Source: DASRQK01 sp964436635
GTDB taxonomy: Bacteria > Bacteroidota > Bacteroidia > Sphingobacteriales > Sphingobacteriaceae
Assembly: GCA_964436635.1 (NCBI GenBank)
Contig: CAYTDM010000010.1
Coordinates: 5,392-69,391 of the forward strand
Direction of reading: 5' to 3'
Length of the DNA stretch: 64,000 bases
Shown here piece by piece: positions 1 through 6,441 of this stretch. The translations under genes and the position numbers were made by a program. The notes beneath the pieces are model-generated. The model was not told where the DNA came from. It was given only the letters and a program-made list of their open reading frames with translations, and made no database searches. How positions within the stretch are numbered: the first letter of the stretch is position 1; each line of letters opens with the position of its first letter.

Positions 1-80
1 CAAATTTTAAACAGATCGTGTTGAAAACGGACTGATCCGCCAATTCCTGAGCCTCATCGGGAGACAAAAAGCAGGCACAT

Positions 81-140
81 ATGTCCGACAAACACGACTT
101 CCCGGAAGATTTTATGTTTCGGCTTTCCAAGGATGAATAG
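81..140 (+). pseudogene. ORF6N-domain remnant (19 codons)
   Basis: An ATG at 81 opens a 19-codon frame that ends at TAG 138-140. It contains FPEDFMFRLSKDE, which matches the ORF6N signature FPEDFMFEMSNAE in the intact gene at 1546-2061. The rest of the domain is missing on both sides. This suggests a second, mostly deleted copy of the same kind of gene. The match is short, so the relationship is an inference from one conserved motif. Confidence 0.55.
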
Positions 141-144
141 CATG

Positions 145-169
145 AGCTTATCACAATCTGTGATAAGCT
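145..169. repeat. Perfect 11-bp inverted repeat
   Basis: AGCTTATCACA at 145-155 and TGTGATAAGCT at 159-169 are exact reverse complements around a 3-base spacer. The repeat starts four bases after the stop of the ORF6N remnant. No T-run follows it on the plus strand, so an operator or an element-end palindrome is as likely as a terminator. Confidence 0.75.
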
Positions 170-247
170 GCCCGATGGGGCGAAATACATTATGATGTTG
201 ACTCAATATACAAAGCTCATAAAGTCTTTCAACGTTTTACTAACGAT

Positions 248-428
248 TTACACCACCCTATCCACCAGCCAATCCAAAAACTGCTGGTGCTCGTAGCTGC
301 GGTCGTACTCGTGAAACAACTGTCCCATTGCCAGTCAGCGGTGTGAAGAATATTCATCCGTCTATGATACATATCGTTTTATCCTCGACAATATATGATA
401 TGTAGTCAGTTGCCTTTTCGCCGACACT
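248..428 (-). pseudogene. Decayed minus-strand reading frame, unidentified
   Basis: Read on the minus strand from about 428, one frame gives SVGEKATDYISYIVEDK and runs to a stop near 350. After a one-base shift the frame continues through EYSSHR, a stop near 336, and then MGQLFHEYDRSYEHQQF to TAA at 248-250. The composition looks protein-like on both sides of the breaks. I do not recognise the family; the first part recalls the end of small RelE/ParE-type toxins, but that is a guess. Confidence 0.35.
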
Positions 429-623
429 TCAAAATAAAGAATTGGATATCAATGGATTTTACGGGAACCCGTATTGGAATGAGAATATGCTCTCAGCCAT
501 AATCCTATTTCAACTGTGTTCAAAGGTGCTTTTTTGCTTTACCCAGGACTCATCACTCAACTTTTGCATTTTATTACCGACATTTAAAAATAAATGACTG
601 TATATCAGATGATTTAACGAGGT

Positions 624-662
624 ATCCGTTTACAAACGCAACTATGCGTTTAGGGTACGGAT
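624..662. repeat. Imperfect hairpin upstream of the KilA-N gene
   Basis: AAACGCA (634-640) pairs with TGCGTTT (645-651) around a 4-base loop. The flanking ATCCGT (624-629) pairs with ACGGAT (657-662) across an internal bulge. The hairpin ends about 40 bases before the GTG start at 701. It could be an operator or attenuator of that gene. Confidence 0.5.
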
Positions 663-700
663 CGTGTAAATGCGGGTGGGTATCTTTGGAGAAAGGATAA

Positions 701-1549
701 GTGACATACATAACCCAAGACATCATGAGCAAAGGAAAAAAGATAAATGTACAGGGAATTGATATTCTATTATATCAAAACGACAATGATGATTTCATTT
801 CACTCACGGACATCGCCAGGCATAAAGATCCTGAGCATACGGATGCGATCATCCAAAACTGGATGAGAAACCGCAACACAGTAGAGTTACTGGGGTTTTG
901 GGAGACCATCTATAATCCGGATTTTAAACCCCTCGAATTCGAGGGGTTTAGAAAACAAGCCGGGCTGAATAGTTTTGTGATGACCCCTAAGCGGTGGATA
1001 GAAACGACCAATGCAATCGGAATGGTCTCAAAAGCAGGCCGCTATGGTGGTACTTTCGCACATAAGGATATCGCTCTGGAGTTTGCTTCATGGATTTCCA
1101 TTGAGTTCAAACTGTATGTGATCAAAGAGTTCCAGCGGCTCAAAGACGAGGAAAACAACCGGCTAAAACTGGACTGGAACCTACAGCGGACATTGGCCAA
1201 AGTAAATTACCACATCCACACGGATGCGATCAAAGAAAACCTGATCCCAAAAGTGATCACAAAACAGCAGGCCGGATTTGTCTATGCATCCGAAGCCGAC
1301 TTGCTCAATGTCGCTCTATTCGGCATCACAGCGATGGAATGGCGGGAGTCCAACCCGGATCAAAAGGGGAGTGTCCGGGATCATGCCACACTGGAGCAGT
1401 TGGTCGTATTGAGCAACCTGGAAAGTATCAATGCACTGCTTATCCAGCAAGGACTATCGCAACACGAACGACTCCCCCAGCTCAATCAGGTAGCGATCAC
1501 GCAGATGAAATCCCTGCTGCAAAGCAAGGCGATGAAAAAGCTGGAGTGA
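701..1549 (+). CDS. KilA-N domain DNA-binding protein
   Basis: A 282-residue protein whose first 140 residues carry the KilA-N domain of phage antirepressor-like DNA-binding proteins. The segments SLTDIARHKDP, WMRNRNTVELLGFWE, TNAIGMVSKAGRYGGTFA and LEFASWISIEFKLYVIKEF are typical of the family as found in Bacteroidota chromosomes. The GTG at 701 is preceded by an A/G-rich ribosome site (GGAGAAAGG); an ATG eight codons later (725) is the alternative. The C-terminal half is helical and of unknown role. Its TGA stop overlaps the likely GTG start of the next gene, so the two are probably translated together. Targets and phage or plasmid origin are unknown; the gene lies in a decayed accessory stretch. 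Confidence 0.8.
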   Translation: MTYITQDIMSKGKKINVQGIDILLYQNDNDDFISLTDIARHKDPEHTDAIIQNWMRNRNTVELLGFWETIYNPDFKPLEFEGFRKQAGLNSFVMTPKRWIETTNAIGMVSKAGRYGGTFAHKDIALEFASWISIEFKLYVIKEFQRLKDEENNRLKLDWNLQRTLAKVNYHIHTDAIKENLIPKVITKQQAGFVYASEADLLNVALFGITAMEWRESNPDQKGSVRDHATLEQLVVLSNLESINALLIQQGLSQHERLPQLNQVAITQMKSLLQSKAMKKLE

Positions 1550-2061
1550 TCTATGATCAGAAAGTGATTCTGGACCGGGACCTGGCAATCCTATACGGTG
1601 TCGAAACACGTGCATTGAAACAAGCGGTCCGGAGATATTTGGATCGGTTTCCAGAGGATTTTATGTTTGAGATGTCAAATGCAGAATTCGAAAGTTGGAG
1701 ATCACATTTTGTGACCTCCAATACAGATAAGCAGGGATTGAGATACGCACCATTTTGTTTCACCGAACAGGGAGTAGCCATGTTGTCATCCGTACTAACC
1801 AGCAAACTTGCCATACAAATCAACATCCAGATCATGCGTGTCTTTACCCGGATGAGACAATTGCTTGCCGATCATACGGAGGTCCGGATCGAGATCGCCG
1901 AAATCAAAAGTACCGTAGAAACAATTGCAAAAAAACAAACGGGGCAGGACAAAAACATCGATCTGATCTTTGAGTACATCGACCGGCTCCAGGAGCGACT
2001 GGAAGCCCCTGTCCTACCTGAGCGCAAACAGATTGGGTATGAGATTGGAGGGAAGAAGTAG
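1546..2061 (+). CDS. ORF6N domain protein, N-terminally short
   Basis: Carries the ORF6N domain (QKVILDRDLAILYGVETRALK, RFPEDFMF, APFCFTEQGVAMLSSVL, IQIMRVFTRMRQ), followed by a helical tail (RIEIAEIKSTVETIAKKQ) that is probably a coiled coil. The family is a putative DNA-binding domain common in phages and Bacteroidota. The frame is open upstream to 1339, but that part overlaps the KilA-N gene and has no domain-like content. I chose GTG at 1546, which overlaps the preceding stop as GTGA. The usual N-terminus (about a dozen residues ending in IRG before QKV) is missing, so the gene may have lost its 5' end by recombination, with the KilA-N gene now supplying translation. Confidence 0.7.
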   Translation: MIYDQKVILDRDLAILYGVETRALKQAVRRYLDRFPEDFMFEMSNAEFESWRSHFVTSNTDKQGLRYAPFCFTEQGVAMLSSVLTSKLAIQINIQIMRVFTRMRQLLADHTEVRIEIAEIKSTVETIAKKQTGQDKNIDLIFEYIDRLQERLEAPVLPERKQIGYEIGGKK

Positions 2062-2064
2062 CTA

Positions 2065-2940
2065 TCAACCTCCATTGATCTTCCAATACCCTGACTTTCT
2101 ACCCCCCAATCGTTCTATTACCTCCATCCTCTGCAATTCAGCCAAATGATACTTCACACCATCGGGGGTGATAGCCTGCATCTGATCAGCGATTTCGTTT
2201 CTTGTAATCTGGGGGTTTTCTTTTATCAATTCAAGAATCAAACGTTGATTCTTCGACAACTCGGGTGTCTTTTGGGTAGTCTTTTGGGTAGTCTTTTGGG
2301 TAGCCTCTTCAACATCCTTAAAGTGGCGGGATAGATGGACAATGACCTCGAATACTGACAGTTTACTAAAGTCAAAAATCGCATCGCCGTTATCGTTCAA
2401 TCGCAATTCATGATTGACGCGGGCAACCCCTCTGCTAAAACGATTGACATATCCGAGTACTTTCATCCCTTCGGCCACCACCGGATTCCGGTAATCATTG
2501 ACATTCGGAAAATTCTCCGGACGAGCATTGCCATACAATCCCCCTGCATTCATGATTTCAATCCGGTCATCGAACTGATACAACCGGATGGGTGTATTGG
2601 ACTGATAATCCCGGTGCATCACCGCGTTCATGACCAACTCCCGTAGTGCCCAATAGGGATAGTTCAAAACAGGTTCTTCCCGTAGCACAGAGACCGGCAC
2701 CGGCTTTTTCTCTACCAATGAAGTATCAATAAAAGTATCCAGACGTTCCAACATGGTGATGAGATTACCCGAGAATTTGATCTCTTTAAAAATATTGCCT
2801 TCTCGTCCGGTACCGCTGAATCGAACATATTGTATATATGCGCCGGGTAAAAAATATTCAGGATTTTTTCCCAATAACAGCAAACCTGCTACAGTAGGTA
2901 CATTCGAATTGGTGTCGTACAAACGCAAAGAAGCTAAGTC
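2065..2940 (-). pseudogene. RecG-like/AlbA_2-family ATP-binding protein, N-terminal half missing
   Basis: Matches the C-terminal half of the Schlafen/AlbA_2-HATPase family often annotated as RecG-like transcriptional regulators. VPTAGLLLLGKNP-type and YIQYVRFSGTG segments lead into the HATPase_c_4 part (ALRELVMNAVMHRDY with the N-box, then IEIMNAGGL). A TTQK linker in three copies (about 2263-2304) and a C-terminal winged helix (QITRNEIADQM) follow. Family members run to about 450-500 residues with an N-terminal AlbA_2 domain of roughly 190; here the frame opens at SLRLYDTNS with only a TTG start. The missing half is not found upstream. Instead a membrane-protein gene ends within a few bases, so this is most likely a truncated, inactive gene. 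Confidence 0.7.
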
Positions 2941-3350
2941 TCCAACTTATACAGATCGTGGGCCAAGGTATACGAAAAGAACTTGTACAGGTCATACCTG
3001 CCCCCGTAGAACAGCCAAGAGAAAACCACAGCCACAAAAGGCAAGATCAACAGATGCGCGGCGATCGGCAAGACCATCGACATGACCGTCCTCAGCCTGC
3101 TGTCCAAGGTCTCCATTTGCAGCCTGTGGTACAGTACGGCCAATATCGGGACAAACAGAAACCAAACCGCCTTGAACAGCAATGACTCATCAAAGTAAAA
3201 CGCATGTCCCTCCCGTTGTGATTTCAAAAAATCCTGGAAAATGGCCAAACCCACGATAGACAGGAACACCCCCGCAAGTGTCAAGAGCAGCCTGATCCCA
3301 TTTTCAGCAAAAACCGGCCTGGATTGGTTATGTGCGATTGTGTTTGGCAT
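2934..3350 (-). CDS. Four-helix membrane protein, probably C-terminally truncated
   Basis: A 138-residue protein with about four hydrophobic segments (LLLTLAGVFLSIVGLAIF, AVWFLFVPILAVLY, MVLPIAAHLLILPFVAVVFSWLF and a C-terminal stretch). It resembles the N-terminal membrane part of Bacteroidota LytTR-type regulators, in which a similar helix bundle precedes a cytoplasmic DNA-binding domain. Here it stops right after HDLYKLET, at the point where the RecG-like fragment begins, so the DNA-binding part would be lost. The LytTR assignment is an inference from the layout and a few phrases. No ribosome site stands out. Confidence 0.5.
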   Translation of the reverse strand: MPNTIAHNQSRPVFAENGIRLLLTLAGVFLSIVGLAIFQDFLKSQREGHAFYFDESLLFKAVWFLFVPILAVLYHRLQMETLDSRLRTVMSMVLPIAAHLLILPFVAVVFSWLFYGGRYDLYKFFSYTLAHDLYKLET

Positions 3351-3441
3351 TTTGTATTGATTTGTTATCCGAAACGTTGATCAAAAATACAAATTTTAGT
3401 TTGCTAAATTTTAATATTGCAATGTGACCGTGATTTCCGGC

Positions 3442-4458
3442 TCAGCCAAACACCACTGCCAGGCTTCCGCAGAAAGCCTTGACCAATAGCAGCCCGTCGA
3501 TGACGATCAGGTAAAACAGGATATCCTTCCTGCGGTACATCAAAAACGCTACCGCAATGGTCAGCAGGAAGGGGATCGTATTGAGGATGACCCGGATGGG
3601 AGAGAAGCCCCCGGCATAGGCAAATACAAGGAAAGAAGCCAGCCCCAGGCTGAGCAGCGGCAGGAGGATGCAGGCAATGGTCCGGTGGATCCCGATCCGG
3701 ACTACAAATGTTTTGAGCTGCTGGTTCATGTCCACCTCGTAATCCTTGATATCAAACATGATGGCATTGACCGTGCAGAACATCCAGTTTTTGATAAATA
3801 GCCAGATCCAGAGGAAAGACGGAATCCCCGGCAAGCCTCCCGGCGTAGTTAAGCCCCCGGATCCCGGTGGAACCTCCTCACTGATCCCGCTGATCACCAG
3901 AAAGACCAGCGGCAGCACACCCACCGTGCAGGCCCAGACAAAACCGATCATAAAAGGCTTGAGCCAGCCGGTATTCCGCAGCTTGAGCCGGAAAAAGACT
4001 CCCGGCAGCAGCCCATAGTACAACAGGGCGACCAGCAAAGTCAGCAGCAGCAGCCCCCAATAGTAGACCGGCAGCCCGGGAACCCCCTGCAGATTGTCCA
4101 GCAACAGGTAACCGCCCAGTACGATGACAAGCCCCACCATGATCCATTGGCTGATCTGGATCAATCTCCTGTGGGCCTGCATCCAAACCGTACGGGGATT
4201 ACCCGCCAGGCCCGCCAACCCTGTCCGGCCCGTCATCCCCACTTGGCCCATCATCTCCTCCACACTCGCCAGGCCCGCCCGCCTCAGCGGCATGCTTCCT
4301 ATATATGCATAGTTGTAATAAACCACCGGCAAGCAGAACAGCAGGATGTAGAACGGCAAGGGCAGCAGCGGCAGCCCTAACTGCAGGCTGGACTCCACCG
4401 CCAGTGCGACCGCCAACAACCCGACGAAGTAGTTCCCGAAAAATACAAATCTGACCAT
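3442..4458 (-). CDS. UbiA-like polytopic membrane protein
   Basis: A 338-residue protein with eight or nine hydrophobic helices. It resembles the Bacteroidota membrane family related to UbiA prenyltransferases. The stretch KNWMFCTVNAIMFDIKDYE near residue 220 corresponds to a UbiA-type second acidic motif (DIKDYEVD), and the segment around QLKTFVVRIGIHRT follows as in that family. The first DxxxD motif is not obvious, so enzymatic activity is doubtful. Two Gly/Pro-rich loops (RTGLAGLAGNPR and PPGSGGLTTPGG) are unusual. The gene is clearly more G+C-rich than the genes after 4460, which fits acquisition from another lineage or a border between two sequence pools. Substrate unknown. Confidence 0.6.
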   Translation of the reverse strand: MVRFVFFGNYFVGLLAVALAVESSLQLGLPLLPLPFYILLFCLPVVYYNYAYIGSMPLRRAGLASVEEMMGQVGMTGRTGLAGLAGNPRTVWMQAHRRLIQISQWIMVGLVIVLGGYLLLDNLQGVPGLPVYYWGLLLLTLLVALLYYGLLPGVFFRLKLRNTGWLKPFMIGFVWACTVGVLPLVFLVISGISEEVPPGSGGLTTPGGLPGIPSFLWIWLFIKNWMFCTVNAIMFDIKDYEVDMNQQLKTFVVRIGIHRTIACILLPLLSLGLASFLVFAYAGGFSPIRVILNTIPFLLTIAVAFLMYRRKDILFYLIVIDGLLLVKAFCGSLAVVFG

Positions 4459-4678
4459 GGAATTGCAACTTATAATAGGAGACTTTTTTATGCTGCCATT
4501 TTTTGTTTTTAATAGCGACTAATGATAGTTTTTTGTGGCCAATTTACATCATTTTAGTTTTTGCCCGAAGTAAACATTGATTCCACATTCTTTTCGAAGA
4601 TTGAGTAAGACAACCTTCATCCGAATACTTCAATCGTCATTCAGACACTTTATTGTTTAATTAATGATTTGGTTTCTA

Positions 4679-4686
4679 TACATTTG
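4679..4686 (+). promoter_or_regulatory. Bacteroidota -7 box upstream of the DUF1801 gene
   Basis: TACATTTG matches TAnnTTTG and lies about 50 bases before the ATG at 4737. No good TTTG sits at the expected distance upstream, so only the -7 element is supported. Confidence 0.4.
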
Positions 4687-4696
4687 CATGAGAACC

Positions 4697-4734
4697 AATT
4701 AGTTTGGAAACAAAAAATTAGTTTGGAAACAAAA
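4697..4734. repeat. Exact 19-bp tandem duplication before the DUF1801 start codon
   Basis: Two identical 19-base units, each starting AATTAGTTTGG and ending in AAAA, occupy 4697-4715 and 4716-4734. They end two bases before the ATG at 4737. The second copy supplies the A-rich leader just upstream of the start codon. Confidence 0.9.
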
Positions 4735-4736
4735 AG

Positions 4737-5129
4737 ATGAATAAATCAATAGAAGACTTTAATAACCAGCTCTCGGATTCCGATAAGGAAATTTGCGATT
4801 TGCTGGCCACGACTATAGATGCTGAATTGTGTGAAGCAGAAAGCAAAATCTGGCATGCTCACCCTGTTTGGTTTTTGGATGGTAATCCAACGGTTGGGTA
4901 CAACAAGCAGAAAAGAGGAATTAGACTAATGTTTTGGAGTGGTGCTGACTTTGAAGAAGATCAATTAGAGGTCAATGGCGGTAAATTTAAAGACGCTTCG
5001 ATTTTTTATAACAACATAAAAGAGGTTAATACGGATGATTTGACTCGTTGGCTTAAAAAATCGAAAGAAATCCAATGGGATTACAAAAACCTTATTAAGC
5101 GTAAGGGAAAGTTAGAACGACTCAATTAG
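4737..5129 (+). CDS. DUF1801 family protein
   Basis: A 130-residue cytoplasmic protein of the DUF1801 (YdhG-like) family. Supporting segments are AESKIWHAHPVWFLDGNPTVG, where the family usually has a basic or aromatic stretch around its core strand, GIRLMFWSGADF, and the C-terminal helix TRWLKKSKEIQWDYKNLIKRKG. The biochemical role of the family is not established; homologues often sit near SRPBCC/AHSA1 proteins, as here with the next gene 63 bases downstream. A TAnnTTTG box and a 19-bp tandem duplication lie just upstream of the ATG. This is the first gene with the A+T-rich composition typical of the rest of the window. Confidence 0.75.
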   Translation: MNKSIEDFNNQLSDSDKEICDLLATTIDAELCEAESKIWHAHPVWFLDGNPTVGYNKQKRGIRLMFWSGADFEEDQLEVNGGKFKDASIFYNNIKEVNTDDLTRWLKKSKEIQWDYKNLIKRKGKLERLN

Positions 5130-5192
5130 GTATTTATTCATTTAGAAATTTATTCATGCTTTTAAGGATCCGCTCATTTAATCAAAGTAATC

Positions 5193-5651
5193 ATGGAAAA
5201 ACTTCAATTCAAAAAAGAAATACACGCGCCCGCAAGTAAAGTGTTTGACCTGATGTTAGGGATCTCAAACAAAGCAACATATGAACTATGGGCAGGCGAA
5301 TTCAATCCTACGTCTACGTATGATGGGAATTGGAGTAAAGGAAGTAAAATCTTGTTTTTAGGCAGCGATGAGTTTGGAAAACAAGGAGGTATGGTTTCGG
5401 AAGTTGCTGAAAACAGACTCAACCACTTTGTTTCAATCAGGCATTACGGATTGTTAATAGATGGTGCTGAAGTTACCGAAGGGCCTGATGTAGAAAAATG
5501 GGCAAATGGATTTGAAAACTATTCTTTTGAAGAAAATAACGGAGTTACGATGGTGACCGTTGACTTAGATACTGCGCCGGACTTCGTAGATTTTATGAAC
5601 GAAACATTCCCGAAAGCGCTTGACAGGTTGAAGGAAATGTGTGAACAATAA
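5193..5651 (+). CDS. SRPBCC (AHSA1-like) domain protein
   Basis: A 152-residue SRPBCC/START-superfamily protein of the AHSA1 type. LQFKKEIHAPASKVFDLMLG is the usual first strand and helix, GSKILFLGSDEFGKQGGMVSEV gives the central strands, and the protein ends with the long helix DFMNETFPKALDRLKEMCE that closes the hydrophobic ligand cavity. The ligand is unknown. It lies 63 bases after the DUF1801 gene on the same strand and is probably co-transcribed. A short direct repeat, ATTTATTCAT, occurs twice in the gap (5132-5141 and 5148-5157). Confidence 0.75.
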   Translation: MEKLQFKKEIHAPASKVFDLMLGISNKATYELWAGEFNPTSTYDGNWSKGSKILFLGSDEFGKQGGMVSEVAENRLNHFVSIRHYGLLIDGAEVTEGPDVEKWANGFENYSFEENNGVTMVTVDLDTAPDFVDFMNETFPKALDRLKEMCEQ

Positions 5652-5689
5652 TTCGAGCCATATTAAACTTGACATATAACTTTTTAGCC

Positions 5690-6418
5690 ATGGAAATAGA
5701 ACAGCAACGGATTCGACAAGAGGATGCGAATGATCATGCGGAAGTCTTTGATTTAATTAAAGAAACTTGGATCGAAATCGCGAGTCAGTTGCGCCAGCCT
5801 TCAGGTCAGAAAGGCGTGGAAATCAGCGATATGATGGGGGAGACGAATCGCAACATGATTCAACATGCTATTCGCCAGATCCAATTAAATGAGGGGGAGG
5901 TGGTGTTAGAGTTGGGGCACGGAAATGGGGCACATATTCCTGGTTTGTTGGGGCAAAAAAAGAACGTGGCTTACTACGGACTTGAGATTTCCACTTTAAT
6001 GCATGAGCAGGCGCTAAAACTGCTTGCTGCTGAGCCTGGTGCGAAGAGCTGGAACGTACAATTTGACCTGTATGATGGTTTAAAAACACCGTATAAGAAC
6101 CATTTTTTCGATAAGATTTTCACAGTTAATACGCTTTATTTCTGGTCGGATCCAAAGGAATTATTGTCGGAGCTGTATCGCATTTTAAAGCCATCGGGAA
6201 TTTTATGCATTACTTATGCGGATAAAAGCTTTATGGAAACGCTTCCATTTACCCAATTCGGCTTTACAATTTATGACGAGGAAAAAATGAGAAATCTGAT
6301 TGCCGAAACGGAATTTTCCATCCAGGACATGGAGGTGGAATTCGAAAAGGTGCGAAGCAAAACCGGCGAATTGGTGACGAGAAAGTTTACGACAGTTCGC
6401 TTAATAAAAACAAGTTAA
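5690..6418 (+). CDS. Class I SAM-dependent methyltransferase with a GNAT-like N-terminal tag
   Basis: A class I methyltransferase of the Methyltransf_11/25 type. VLELGHGNGAHIPGLL is the glycine-rich SAM motif I (near residue 72), YGLEIS is the acidic end of strand 2, and FDKIFTVNTLYFWSDP is motif IV; LYRILKPSGILCITY is the post-motif strand. The substrate is unknown. I chose ATG at 5690; an in-frame TTG lies at 5669. The first 25 residues (RIRQEDANDHAEVFDLIKE) look like the first strand and helix of a GNAT acetyltransferase instead of the methyltransferase family's own start, which seems to begin at about residue 26 (WIEIASQLRQPSG). It lies 39 bases after the SRPBCC gene. Confidence 0.75.
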   Translation: MEIEQQRIRQEDANDHAEVFDLIKETWIEIASQLRQPSGQKGVEISDMMGETNRNMIQHAIRQIQLNEGEVVLELGHGNGAHIPGLLGQKKNVAYYGLEISTLMHEQALKLLAAEPGAKSWNVQFDLYDGLKTPYKNHFFDKIFTVNTLYFWSDPKELLSELYRILKPSGILCITYADKSFMETLPFTQFGFTIYDEEKMRNLIAETEFSIQDMEVEFEKVRSKTGELVTRKFTTVRLIKTS

Positions 6419-6441
6419 TTTAAGATGCGCGCATTTTAATC

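Larger units (their letters stand above)
1..700. other. Non-coding stretch with gene remnants and palindromes
   Basis: No intact gene is visible. The stretch holds a 19-codon ORF6N remnant (81-140), a perfect 11-bp inverted repeat just behind it (145-169), a broken minus-strand reading frame (about 248-428), two loosely similar segments (about 421-472 and 578-631), each ending in a hairpin, and an imperfect hairpin just upstream of the KilA-N gene. A minus-strand frame reading LSPDEAQELADQSVF runs off the left edge at 1-75; it may be the end of another remnant, but I cannot identify it. Confidence 0.6.

Noticed and set aside
1339..1545. Upstream extension of the ORF6N gene
   Set aside because: The translation in this part has no domain-like content and lies on top of the well-conserved KilA-N gene; GTG 1546 is the better start.
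2263..2304. TTQK repeat as a special feature of the RecG-like gene
   Set aside because: Runs of TTQK are a common linker in this protein family, so it is not evidence of something new.
3878..4468. Open frames overlapping the UbiA-like gene in other frames
   Set aside because: They are long only because the region is G+C-rich; their translations are Gly/Ala/Arg-rich without motifs, whereas the UbiA-like frame has clear membrane helices.
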